In this document: positions 14,611 to 22,389 of the stretch, piece after piece
Numbering within the stretch: position 1 is the stretch's first letter
Layout: every line of letters starts with the position of its first letter
Notes under the pieces: model-generated
Told to the model about the DNA's origin: nothing
Seen by the model: only the letters and a program-made list of their open reading frames with translations
Database searches by the model: none
Made by a program: the position numbers and the translations under genes
DNA from: an uncultured Ruminococcus sp.
GTDB taxonomy: Bacteria; Bacillota; Clostridia; Oscillospirales; Acutalibacteraceae
Assembly (NCBI GenBank): GCA_902767845.1
Contig: CACXIV010000016.1
Location: 1-40,546, forward strand
Length of the DNA: 40,546 nt
Reading direction: 5' to 3'

Positions 14611-16990
14611 GACTTTGTTTGAAACAAAAGAATTTATTATACTCGACGGAGCTATGGGCACGCTTATCCAGAAAAGCGGAGCAAGCTACAGCCATTCTCC
14701 CGAGACCCTAAATATCACCGCGCCCGAGCTGATTACTTCCTTCCACCGGGAGTATATCGCCGCGGGCTCGGATATCGTCTACACCAACACCTTCGGAGCC
14801 AATTCCTACAAGCTCGAGGGCAGCGGATACACCGTCGGTGAGATAATCGGTGCCGGAGTTCGCAACGCGAGAGCCGCCGCCGAGGGCACGGACGCGCTTG
14901 TAGCGCTCGATATCGGTCCGATCGGCATGCTGCTCGAGCCCGCGGGCTCGCTCAGCTTTGAGCAGGCTTACGGGTATTTTAAAGAACAGATCGAGGCAGG
15001 CTCTCAGGCGGACGTTATCGTGCTCGAGACCATGACCGACCTGTACGAGCTAAAGGCGGCGGTGCTGGCGGCAAAGGAAAACTCCGACAAGCCGATCCTC
15101 GCCACAATGACCTTTGAGCGCAGCGGAAGAACATTTACCGGAGTTTCACCGGCAGCGGCGGCGCTTACTCTTACGGGACTCGGCGTCTCGGCGCTGGGAG
15201 TCAACTGCTCGCTCGGTCCCGACGAGCTCGAGCCGGTCGTTTCGGAAATGTCGCAGTACACCGGTCTGCCGCTGATCGTAAAGGCGAACGCCGGTCTGCC
15301 CGATCCGAACAGCAACGAATACGACATCCTTCCCGACAGATTCGCCGAGTGCGTGCTCGGACTGCTCAAGTACGGCGTAAAGTTCGTCGGCGGCTGCTGC
15401 GGAACTACGCCGGAATATATCGGCGAAATAAAAGCCTCCCTTGGCGGCAGGTCATTCACCCCTGCCGAAATAAAGCGCGGCACCTCGGTGTGCAGCGCGA
15501 GCACGGCGGTGGAGATCAGCGGTCCGCGGATAATCGGCGAGCGCATCAACCCCACGGGAAAAAAGCTGTTCAGGCAGGCGCTCGTCAACAACGACATCGA
15601 CTATATCCTGAGCCAGGCTCTGAGCCAGATAAACGCCGGCGCTCAGATCCTCGACGTGAACGTAGGCCATCCCGAGATCGACGAAAAAGCCATGATGACG
15701 CGCGTGATAAAGGCGATACAGGCGGTGTGCGACGCGCCGCTGCAAATAGATTCCACCAAGCCCGACGTGCTTGAGGCAGGACTGCGCTGCTACAACGGCA
15801 AGCCGATAGTCAACTCGGTCAACGGCGAGGAAAAAAGCCTTGCCTCGGTGCTGCCGCTCGTAAAAAAATACGGCGCGTCGGTGATCGGACTCACGCTTGA
15901 CGAAAACGGTATCCCCAAAACCGCGGAAGGCCGGTTTGAGATCGCCAAAAGGATCGTCAGCCGAGCCGAACAGCTCGGTATCGACCGAAAGGATGTTTAT
16001 ATAGACTGCCTTACCCTTACGGTTTCGGCTGAGCAGGACGCCTGCGCCCAAACGCTCAAAGCGCTGCACAGGGTAAAAACGGAGCTCGGCTGCAAGACCT
16101 GCCTCGGAGTATCAAATATCTCCTTCGGTCTGCCGAACCGCGAGCTCGTTAACAGCACCTTCCTTACAATGGCGCTCGAGGAGGGGCTCGATCTCCCCAT
16201 CATCAATCCGAACGCCGAGGCTATGACCGGCGCGGTGCGCGCTTACCGCGTGCTGGCAGGCATTGATAAAAATTCGGCGGAGTTCATCTCCTGCTATAAC
16301 GAGGCTTCAACCGCCCCTGCGCCCTCGCGCAGTGCGGAAAGCTCCGAGCCGGATATTTTCTCGGCGGTCTACAGCGGTCTTAAAAACGAGGGCGCCTCGG
16401 CTACGGAAAGGCTGCTGCAAAGCACCGATCCGATGAAGATCGTCAACGAAATGCTCATCCCGGCGCTCGACCGCGTGGGAGAGGACTTTGAAAAGAACAA
16501 GATTTTCCTTCCGCAGCTTATTCAGAGCGCGAACACCGCCCAGGCGTGCTTCGACGTTATCAAGGCGCACCTCGGCAAGACGGGCGGCGGCTCGGTCAGC
16601 AAGGGAAAGATAATCATGGCGACGGTCAAGGGCGATATCCACGACATTGGCAAGAACATCGTCAAGACCCTGCTCGACAACTACGGATATACCGTCGTTG
16701 ACCTCGGAAAGGACGTCGATCCTCAGCTTATCGTCGACACCGCCGTTGAGCAGAACATCACCATGGTCGGGCTCTCCGCGCTCATGACCACTACGCTCAA
16801 GAGCATGGAGGAAACCATCAGACTGATACGCGCCTCCAAAGAGCTTCAAAATCCCGACGGCTCAAGCAAAGTGACGGTGTTTGTCGGCGGAGCGGTTTTG
16901 ACAAAGGATTACGCCATGAAGATCGGAGCCGATTACTACTGCCGCGACGCCAAGGAGAGCGTTGACACGGCAAAGCTTGTTTTTGGCTGA
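14600..16990 (+). CDS. metH: Cobalamin-dependent methionine synthase, short form without reactivation domain
   Basis: Transfers the methyl group of methyl-THF through cobalamin to homocysteine. In its 796 aa the homocysteine/zinc domain comes first (GVNCSLGP and the double-Cys motif GGCCGTTPEY). The pterin-binding domain follows (GERINPTGKKLFRQAL, ILDVNVGHPEID), then the cobalamin cap and Rossmann module, in which GDIHDIGKNIV carries the cobalt-ligating His681. It ends at about residue 796 with CRDAKESVDTAKLVFG, where E. coli MetH (about 1227 aa) would continue into the SAM-binding domain. GTG 14600 has GGAGA 5 nt upstream and overlaps the preceding CDS. Confidence 0.95.
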   Translation: MDFKTLFETKEFIILDGAMGTLIQKSGASYSHSPETLNITAPELITSFHREYIAAGSDIVYTNTFGANSYKLEGSGYTVGEIIGAGVRNARAAAEGTDALVALDIGPIGMLLEPAGSLSFEQAYGYFKEQIEAGSQADVIVLETMTDLYELKAAVLAAKENSDKPILATMTFERSGRTFTGVSPAAAALTLTGLGVSALGVNCSLGPDELEPVVSEMSQYTGLPLIVKANAGLPDPNSNEYDILPDRFAECVLGLLKYGVKFVGGCCGTTPEYIGEIKASLGGRSFTPAEIKRGTSVCSASTAVEISGPRIIGERINPTGKKLFRQALVNNDIDYILSQALSQINAGAQILDVNVGHPEIDEKAMMTRVIKAIQAVCDAPLQIDSTKPDVLEAGLRCYNGKPIVNSVNGEEKSLASVLPLVKKYGASVIGLTLDENGIPKTAEGRFEIAKRIVSRAEQLGIDRKDVYIDCLTLTVSAEQDACAQTLKALHRVKTELGCKTCLGVSNISFGLPNRELVNSTFLTMALEEGLDLPIINPNAEAMTGAVRAYRVLAGIDKNSAEFISCYNEASTAPAPSRSAESSEPDIFSAVYSGLKNEGASATERLLQSTDPMKIVNEMLIPALDRVGEDFEKNKIFLPQLIQSANTAQACFDVIKAHLGKTGGGSVSKGKIIMATVKGDIHDIGKNIVKTLLDNYGYTVVDLGKDVDPQLIVDTAVEQNITMVGLSALMTTTLKSMEETIRLIRASKELQNPDGSSKVTVFVGGAVLTKDYAMKIGADYYCRDAKESVDTAKLVFG

Positions 16991-17003
16991 TATTAATATG
17001 TTG

Positions 17004-17046
17004 AAAGCGGATGTCATTTTTATCAATTTGACATTCGCTTTGTTTT
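17004..17046 (+). terminator. Terminator of the metF-metH operon
   Basis: A 13-bp stem, AAAGCGGATGTCA (17004-17016) with TGACATTCGCTTT (17029-17041, one G-U pair), followed by GTTTT. Its 3' arm contains most of the -35 box of the next promoter. Confidence 0.9.
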
Positions 17047-17056
17047 ATACTATAAT
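17028..17056 (+). promoter_or_regulatory. Consensus promoter of the UDP-sugar dehydratase gene, embedded in the preceding terminator
   Basis: TTGACA (17028-17033), exactly 17 nt, then TATAAT (17051-17056): perfect sigma-A consensus. The -35 lies in the 3' arm of the metH terminator stem and the spacer includes its T-tract, so terminator and promoter share the same bases. Confidence 0.88.
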
Positions 17057-17117
17057 TACAATTGGATTTATAGCGGATTGTGTGTTCTTTTTTCAAAAAC
17101 CGACGAGGGGTCAGAAG

Positions 17118-18989
17118 ATGAAGAGATTTAATTACCGCAAGCTTGTTTTGCTGCTTGCAGATATTTTTATAATCGCGGTAAGCGGTATCATTTTGAACTA
17201 TGTGCTCGAGCTTACCCATGTTATCGGAACAGAGTCGAGCAAAAGACTGCTTTATTATATTGTTATCAATATCATAACTTCGGTATTTACAATGACGCTG
17301 TTCGGCTCCTACTCGAGGGTGTGGAGGTACATCAACGCAAAGGACTACCTCATGAGCGGTATCGCCATGGCGATTGGGTTCGGGCTCGGATTTCTTGTGC
17401 TTTGGATCTTGCAGATCCCGACCCGAAAGCTCTTTTTCCTGCTGTTCTTTGTTTTGGCGACCGCTGGCGTACTGCTTTTCAGGCTGCTGTTCAAGCGGAC
17501 GTTCCTTGTCATAGCAAAGGATCAAAAGCCCGAAAATCTCGAGCATACTCTTATCGTCGGCGCCGGAATGGCAGGCAGAATGATCCTTACCGAGATCATC
17601 AACGCTCACAGCGACAAAAACAACCCGTCGCATGTGCTCGAGCCGATCGGCTTTGTTGACGACGACGTAACAAAGCTCCATACCGTGTTCAAGGGCGTAG
17701 AGGTTCTGGGCACCTGCCGCGAGATCCCGAAGCTCTGCCAGATCCACGATGTAAAAAACATTATCGTGGCGGTTCCCTCCTGCGAGGAGGAGGAAAAGAG
17801 AAGGATCCTTGACTACTGCTCCGCCACCGAGTGCTCTATCAAGGTCATCCCTTATCTCAGCGAGATATTATTCAGCGACGACAAGCCGCTCATCACGCAG
17901 GCCAAGGAGATCAAGATCGAGGATCTGCTCGGCAGAAAGCCGATCGAATTTGACCGCGAAAGGATCAAGAGCTTCATCCTTGACAAGGTATGTATGGTCA
18001 CGGGCGGAGGCGGCTCGATCGGAAGCGAGCTTGTGCGCCAGATCGCCTCGTACAGTCCTAAGCAGATAATCATTGTGGATATTTACGAAAACAACGCGTA
18101 TGATATCCAGCAGGAGCTTATTCTCAAATACGGTTCATCGCTGCATCTTGAAACGATAATTTCCTCTGTGCGCGACTACAATAAAATGGAGGCGATCTTC
18201 AAAAAGTACCGTCCCCAGATCGTGTTCCACGCCGCGGCTCACAAGCATGTTCCGCTTATGGAGACCGTGCCCGAGGAGGCGGTTAAAAACAACATCTTCG
18301 GCACCTATAACGTCGCGACTCTGTCCGAGCTTTATAAGGTCGATAAATTTGTTATGATTTCCACCGACAAGGCGGTAAATCCCACTAACGTGATGGGCGC
18401 TACAAAGCGCGCCTGCGAGATGATCATACAGGCAAAGGCGCAAAAATCGACCCACACCGAATTTGTCACCACCAGGTTCGGCAACGTGCTGGGCTCGAAC
18501 GGCTCGGTAATACCGCTGTTCCGCCGCCAGATCGAAAGCGGCTCTGCGGTAACGGTGACTCACCCCGACATAATCAGGTACTTCATGACGATCCCCGAGG
18601 CGGTGTCGCTCGTGCTTGAGGCAGGCGCTATGGCAAAGGGCGGAGAGATTTTCGTCCTCGACATGGGCGCGCCCGTAAAGATTACCACCCTCGCCGAGAA
18701 TCTGATAAGGATGTACGGCAAGACCCCCTACAAGGACGTGCCGATCGTATTCACCGGACTGCGCCCCGGAGAAAAGCTGTTTGAGGAGCTTTTGATGGAC
18801 GAGGAAGGGCTAAAGTCCACCGCGAACAAAAAAATATTTATCGGCAATCAGATAAACGTCGATTCCGTGGAGCTGATGCACAAGCTGAAGGGTATCCGCG
18901 TGGCGGCGGATTCAAACGACAGCGAAAAGACCGTCGAGCTGCTAAGCGATCTGGTTCCCACATTCCAGCATAACTGCGAGCAGGCGTAA
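17118..18989 (+). CDS. Membrane polysaccharide-biosynthesis dehydratase (CapD/PglF/WbpM-like)
   Basis: Large-form UDP-GlcNAc 4,6-dehydratase family. The 623-aa protein begins with four membrane helices (about 10-140) and a CoA-binding-like Rossmann domain (TLIVGAGMAGRMIL). The catalytic extended SDR domain follows: VTGGGGSIGSELVRQI for NAD, HAAAHKHVPLME, the STDKAVNPTNVMGATKR active-site stretch in which Met replaces the usual SDR Tyr, and GLRPGEKLFEELL. ATG 17118 is chosen because it has AGGGG upstream and lies after the promoter at 17028-17056; the open frame continues upstream into metH. It probably makes a 4-keto-6-deoxy amino sugar for glycan or wall polymer synthesis at the inner membrane. 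Confidence 0.9.
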   Translation: MKRFNYRKLVLLLADIFIIAVSGIILNYVLELTHVIGTESSKRLLYYIVINIITSVFTMTLFGSYSRVWRYINAKDYLMSGIAMAIGFGLGFLVLWILQIPTRKLFFLLFFVLATAGVLLFRLLFKRTFLVIAKDQKPENLEHTLIVGAGMAGRMILTEIINAHSDKNNPSHVLEPIGFVDDDVTKLHTVFKGVEVLGTCREIPKLCQIHDVKNIIVAVPSCEEEEKRRILDYCSATECSIKVIPYLSEILFSDDKPLITQAKEIKIEDLLGRKPIEFDRERIKSFILDKVCMVTGGGGSIGSELVRQIASYSPKQIIIVDIYENNAYDIQQELILKYGSSLHLETIISSVRDYNKMEAIFKKYRPQIVFHAAAHKHVPLMETVPEEAVKNNIFGTYNVATLSELYKVDKFVMISTDKAVNPTNVMGATKRACEMIIQAKAQKSTHTEFVTTRFGNVLGSNGSVIPLFRRQIESGSAVTVTHPDIIRYFMTIPEAVSLVLEAGAMAKGGEIFVLDMGAPVKITTLAENLIRMYGKTPYKDVPIVFTGLRPGEKLFEELLMDEEGLKSTANKKIFIGNQINVDSVELMHKLKGIRVAADSNDSEKTVELLSDLVPTFQHNCEQA

Positions 18990-19005
18990 AAGCCTGCTCT
19001 TTTTT
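18978..19005 (+). terminator. Terminator overlapping the dehydratase stop codon
   Basis: GAGCAGGC (18978-18985) pairs with GCCTGCTC (18992-18999), followed by six T. The stop codon 18987-18989 lies in the loop. Confidence 0.9.
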
Positions 19006-19042
19006 ATGCCCGGGCGGCGTTGCCGTTTTGGCATACAAAAAC

Positions 19043-19071
19043 TTGACAATTGACAGCACTTATGATAGAAT
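19043..19071 (+). promoter_or_regulatory. Promoter of the ribozyme-nagB-glmM operon
   Basis: TTGACA (19043-19048), 17-nt spacer, TAGAAT (19066-19071). A second TTGACA at 19050-19055 has no -10 at a suitable distance. Transcription would start near 19078, about 80 nt before the ribozyme cleavage site. Confidence 0.75.
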
Positions 19072-19151
19072 TTTGAATGGTTATGTGGGCTGATTTGTTC
19101 AGCGCCTTATCCGTAGTAAAACAGCCTCTTTTTGAAAGGAGAAGCGGAGAC

Positions 19152-19295
19152 TGTTAGCGCCCGGACCGTTTACGGTTGACGAGGAATGGCGGTTATCGAA
19201 AGATTCGGCGGATGCCGTCACGGCAGCAGCGTGTCGTTAGGGAGAAAGAAAAAAGCAGAATCAAAACTGTAACAAAGGTTCTCTTTTCGCTGTAA
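19152..19295 (+). ncRNA. glmS ribozyme
   Basis: The conserved glmS catalytic core is recognisable in order: AGCGCCCGGAC at the cleavage site (predicted between A19156 and G19157), the ACCG-TTTA-CGGT hairpin, TTGACGAGG, the GGTTATCGA block, TTCGGCGGATGCCGTC and GTTAGGGAG. A P4-type stem (GAGAA with TTCTC) around AAACTGTAACAAAGG follows. The ribozyme binds glucosamine-6-phosphate as a coenzyme and cuts its own mRNA, lowering expression. It fills the 350-nt gap before nagB together with the promoter. Ends are approximate. Its usual downstream gene is glmS; here it is nagB. Confidence 0.9.
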
Positions 19296-19339
19296 AAACG
19301 TATAATAAATTGTTATCAAGCCTAAAAGGAGATATGATC

Positions 19340-20131
19340 ATGAGAGTTGTTATTCAGGACAATTACGATAAAATGTGCAAATGGGCGGCTAATTACATCG
19401 CCTCGAAAATCAAAAACCACAAGGAGGATCGTCCCTTCGTACTCGGACTTCCCACAGGGTCGTCGCCTATCGGCGTTTACAAGGAGCTTTACACGATGAA
19501 CCAAAACGGCGAGCTTTCTTTCGCCAACGTCGTCACCTTCAACATGGACGAGTACCTCGGACTTCCCCGTGAGCATGACCAGAGCTACTGGTACTTCATG
19601 CACGACAATTTCTTCGATCACCTCATTGACATGAAGCCCGAGAACATCAACATCCTCAACGGCATGACCGACGATCCCGAGGGCGAGTGCGCAAGATATG
19701 AGGAGAAGATCGCTTCCTACGGCGGTATCGACCTCTTTATGGGCGGTATCGGCGTTGACGGTCACATCGCCTTTAACGAGCCGTTCACAAGCCTTGCTTC
19801 GCGCACGGGCGTAAGGAACCTCACAACGGACACAAGGATCGTTAACTCGCGTTTCTTCGGCAACGACCCTGAGGCGGTACCTGCTCAGGCTCTTTCGGTA
19901 GGTGTAGGCACCGTTACGGATTCAAAAGAGGTTCTTATCCTTATCAACGGCCACAACAAGGCAAAGGCTCTTGCCGAGACCGTAGAGGGTTCGGTCAGCC
20001 ACAAGTGGACCTGCTCCGCGCTCCAGATGCACAACGGCGCTATCATCGCCTGCGACGAGGCGGCATGCGACGAGCTTACCGTAGGCGCGTATAAGTACTT
20101 CCTGGATATCGAAAAGAAGGAGAGACTTTAA
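19340..20131 (+). CDS. nagB: NagB-family glucosamine-6-phosphate isomerase/deaminase, probably acting as synthase
   Basis: Interconverts glucosamine-6-phosphate and fructose-6-phosphate plus ammonia. The 263-aa protein has GLPTGSSPIGVYK, the FNMDEYLGL motif (Asp70), and GGIGVDGHIAFNEP with Asp140, His142 and Glu147, matching Asp72, Asp141, His143 and Glu148 of E. coli NagB. ATG 19340 is chosen because AAAAGGAG lies 8 nt upstream (ATG 19334 would be too close). The glmS ribozyme upstream and the GlmU-like and GlmM genes downstream, each overlapping by one base, argue that it runs in the aminating, biosynthetic direction. At the place of the E. coli allosteric Arg158 it has Gly157. Family is certain; direction is inference. 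Confidence 0.93.
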   Translation: MRVVIQDNYDKMCKWAANYIASKIKNHKEDRPFVLGLPTGSSPIGVYKELYTMNQNGELSFANVVTFNMDEYLGLPREHDQSYWYFMHDNFFDHLIDMKPENINILNGMTDDPEGECARYEEKIASYGGIDLFMGGIGVDGHIAFNEPFTSLASRTGVRNLTTDTRIVNSRFFGNDPEAVPAQALSVGVGTVTDSKEVLILINGHNKAKALAETVEGSVSHKWTCSALQMHNGAIIACDEAACDELTVGAYKYFLDIEKKERL

Positions 20132-20793
20132 TGTACACAATAAAAGATCTGTATGATCTCGACCACACGCTCGCGAAGGATTATCTTTCGCAGTTCACAT
20201 ACCCCTGGGAGGCGCTGAAGGGTATCAAGGACTTTATCCTTGAGCTCGGCAAGAGCCTCGGCGACGATTACGAAGAGGTATCCGAAAACGTATGGGTCCA
20301 CAAGACCGCAAAGGTATTCCCCTCGGCGTATCTCGGCGCTCCCTGCATCATCGGCCCCAATACCGAGGTAAGACACTGCGCGTTCATCAGAGGCTCGGCG
20401 CTTGTCGGCGCGGACTGCGTAGTCGGAAACTCGGTGGAGCTCAAGAACGTCATCCTCTTTGACCACGTTCAGACTCCTCACTACAACTATGTCGGCGACT
20501 CAATCATGGGCTACTTCTCGCACATGGGCGCCGGCTCGATCACCTCGAACGTTAAGTCCGACAAAAAGCTTGTAGTCGTTCACAGCGGAGACGAGCATAT
20601 CGAGACAGGCGTCAAAAAGTTCGGCGCCATGGTCGGCGACTATGTCGAGGTAGGCTGCAACGCGGTACTCAATCCCGGCACCGTGATCGGCAGACATTCA
20701 AATGTATATCCCACCTCATGCGTCCGCGGAGTTATCCCCGAGAACAGCATTTGCAAGACCCCGGGAGTTGTTGTAGAAAGGAAGAAAGACTGA
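20131..20793 (+). CDS. Left-handed beta-helix acyltransferase, GlmU C-terminal-like
   Basis: A 220-aa protein with a helical N-terminus (about 1-45) and hexapeptide repeats (about 48-210: GAPCIIGPNTEVR, GSALVGADCVVGNSVELKN, VGDYVEVGCNAVLNPGTVIG). The stretch YVGDSIMGYFSHMGAGSITSN matches the acetyltransferase half of GlmU (VGDS..G, GAG.I..N). It lacks the N-terminal uridylyltransferase domain. In this operon it most likely acetylates glucosamine-1-phosphate made by GlmM, giving GlcNAc-1-P. The start ATG shares one base with the nagB stop (TAATG) and the stop shares one base with the glmM start (TGATG), so the three genes are translationally coupled. Confidence 0.85.
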   Translation: MYTIKDLYDLDHTLAKDYLSQFTYPWEALKGIKDFILELGKSLGDDYEEVSENVWVHKTAKVFPSAYLGAPCIIGPNTEVRHCAFIRGSALVGADCVVGNSVELKNVILFDHVQTPHYNYVGDSIMGYFSHMGAGSITSNVKSDKKLVVVHSGDEHIETGVKKFGAMVGDYVEVGCNAVLNPGTVIGRHSNVYPTSCVRGVIPENSICKTPGVVVERKKD

Positions 20794-22139
20794 TGGGCAA
20801 ATATTTCGGCACAGACGGCTTCAGAGGCGAAGCCAACAAAAACCTTACCTTTGAGCACGCCGTAAAGATCGGCCGTTTCCTCGGCTGGTATTTCGGCGAG
20901 AATATGGGCAAAAAGGCAAAGGTAGTTATCGGCAAGGACACCCGCCGTTCTTCATATATGTTTGAGTACGCTCTCTGCACAGGCCTCATGGCGAGCGGAG
21001 CCGACGCGTACATCATGCACGTTACCACCACTCCCTCGGTAGCTTACATCACACGTATCGACGATTTTGACTGCGGTATCATGATCTCCGCTTCTCACAA
21101 TCCCTACTACGACAACGGCATAAAGCTGCTCAACAGCAAGGGCGAGAAGATGGAGGAGGAGACCCTGCTCAAGGTCGAGGATTATATCGACGGAAAGCTC
21201 GAGATCCCGATCGCTCACCGCGACGCTATCGGCAGAACAGTCGACTATGTCGAAGGTCGCAACCGCTATATCGGCTACCTCATCTCAATGAGCAAATACA
21301 GCTTTAAGGGCGTCAAGGTCGGCCTCGACGTTGCAAACGGCGCGGCGTGGCAGATCGCGAAGGGCGTTTACGACGCTCTCGGCGCAAAGACTTTTGTTAT
21401 GAACAACCATCCCGACGGCTATAATATCAACACCGACTGCGGCTCTACCCACATTGAGCATTTGCAGAAGTTCGTGGTTGAAAACGGCCTCGATATCGGC
21501 TTCGCTTACGACGGAGACGCCGACCGCTGCCTCGCGGTAGACGAGAAGGGCAACGTCGTAACCGGCGACCATATCCTCTATGTTTACGGCTGCTATATGA
21601 AGGAGAGGGGCAAGCTCCTCAACAACAAGGTAGTTTGTACCATTATGAGCAACTACGGTCTGTTCAAGGCGCTTGACAAGGTCGGAATCGACTGCGACAA
21701 GACCAAGGTCGGCGACAAGTATGTTTACGAGAACATGGTTCAGACCGGCAACCGCATCGGCGGCGAGGAATCCGGCCACATCATTTTCTCAAAGTACGCC
21801 ACCACGGGCGACGGTATCCTCACATCACTCAAGCTGATGGAGGTAATGCTCGCCAAGGAGAAGCCCATGAGCGAGCTTTGCGCTCCCATGGTTCGCTATC
21901 CCCAGGTGCTCAAGAACGTCAGGGTAAAGTCAAAGCCCGACGCCAAGAACGATCCCGACGTTCAGGCTGAGGTCGAAAAGGTCACCGAGGCTCTCGGCGA
22001 CACAGGCAGGATCCTGCTCAGAGAGTCCGGCACCGAGCCCGTTATCCGCGTAATGGTTGAGGCGGACAGCGACGAGACCTGCGAGAAGTATGTCGATCAG
22101 GTCATCGAGGTAATCCGCGCCAAGGGTCACATCATCTAA
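20793..22139 (+). CDS. glmM: Phosphoglucosamine mutase
   Basis: Interconverts glucosamine-6-phosphate and glucosamine-1-phosphate. The 448-aa protein starts with KYFGTDGFRGEAN, carries the phosphoserine loop ISASHNPYYDNGIK (Ser101), the metal loop YDGDADRC, the sugar loop GGEESGHI and the phosphate-binding loop RESGTEPVIRVM. Those features fit GlmM rather than a general phosphoglucomutase. The frame is open upstream, but ATG 20793 has AGGAAG and the coupled TGATG junction. It is the third gene of the ribozyme-controlled operon and is followed by a strong terminator. Confidence 0.93.
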   Translation: MGKYFGTDGFRGEANKNLTFEHAVKIGRFLGWYFGENMGKKAKVVIGKDTRRSSYMFEYALCTGLMASGADAYIMHVTTTPSVAYITRIDDFDCGIMISASHNPYYDNGIKLLNSKGEKMEEETLLKVEDYIDGKLEIPIAHRDAIGRTVDYVEGRNRYIGYLISMSKYSFKGVKVGLDVANGAAWQIAKGVYDALGAKTFVMNNHPDGYNINTDCGSTHIEHLQKFVVENGLDIGFAYDGDADRCLAVDEKGNVVTGDHILYVYGCYMKERGKLLNNKVVCTIMSNYGLFKALDKVGIDCDKTKVGDKYVYENMVQTGNRIGGEESGHIIFSKYATTGDGILTSLKLMEVMLAKEKPMSELCAPMVRYPQVLKNVRVKSKPDAKNDPDVQAEVEKVTEALGDTGRILLRESGTEPVIRVMVEADSDETCEKYVDQVIEVIRAKGHII

Positions 22140-22185
22140 ATCCGACCCATATCGCCGGTAAACCGAATAAATCAGATATTTCATG

Positions 22186-22221
22186 AGCCGAAGGCGCCGT
22201 TGAAGCGCTTTCGGCTTTTAA
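22186..22221 (+). terminator. Terminator of the nagB-glmM operon
   Basis: A 12-bp stem, AGCCGAAGGCGC (22186-22197) with GCGCTTTCGGCT (22205-22216, one G-U pair), followed by TTTTAATTT. Confidence 0.9.
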
Positions 22222-22289
22222 TTTGCATTATTTCCAAAAAAACAGGTCAAAATCCTCTTAATAACGGCAGATTTCCCGATAAAAAACGC

Positions 22290-22318
22290 TTGTTTTTCGC
22301 GCGGGAATTTAGTATAAT
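22290..22318 (+). promoter_or_regulatory. Promoter of the membrane protein-pyrC-pyrF operon
   Basis: TTGTTT (22290-22295), 17-nt spacer, TATAAT (22313-22318). The -35 lies in a nested inverted repeat (TTCCCG...CGGGAA with AAAAAC/GTTTTT inside, about 22272-22307), which could be an operator. The rest of the 250-nt gap holds only the preceding terminator. Confidence 0.65.
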
Positions 22319-22389
22319 TTATAAGTGTATGTTTTATTGTAAAATACTGTAAAATAAACCATAAAATCTTTTTTCCGGGGGGAAAGGAA

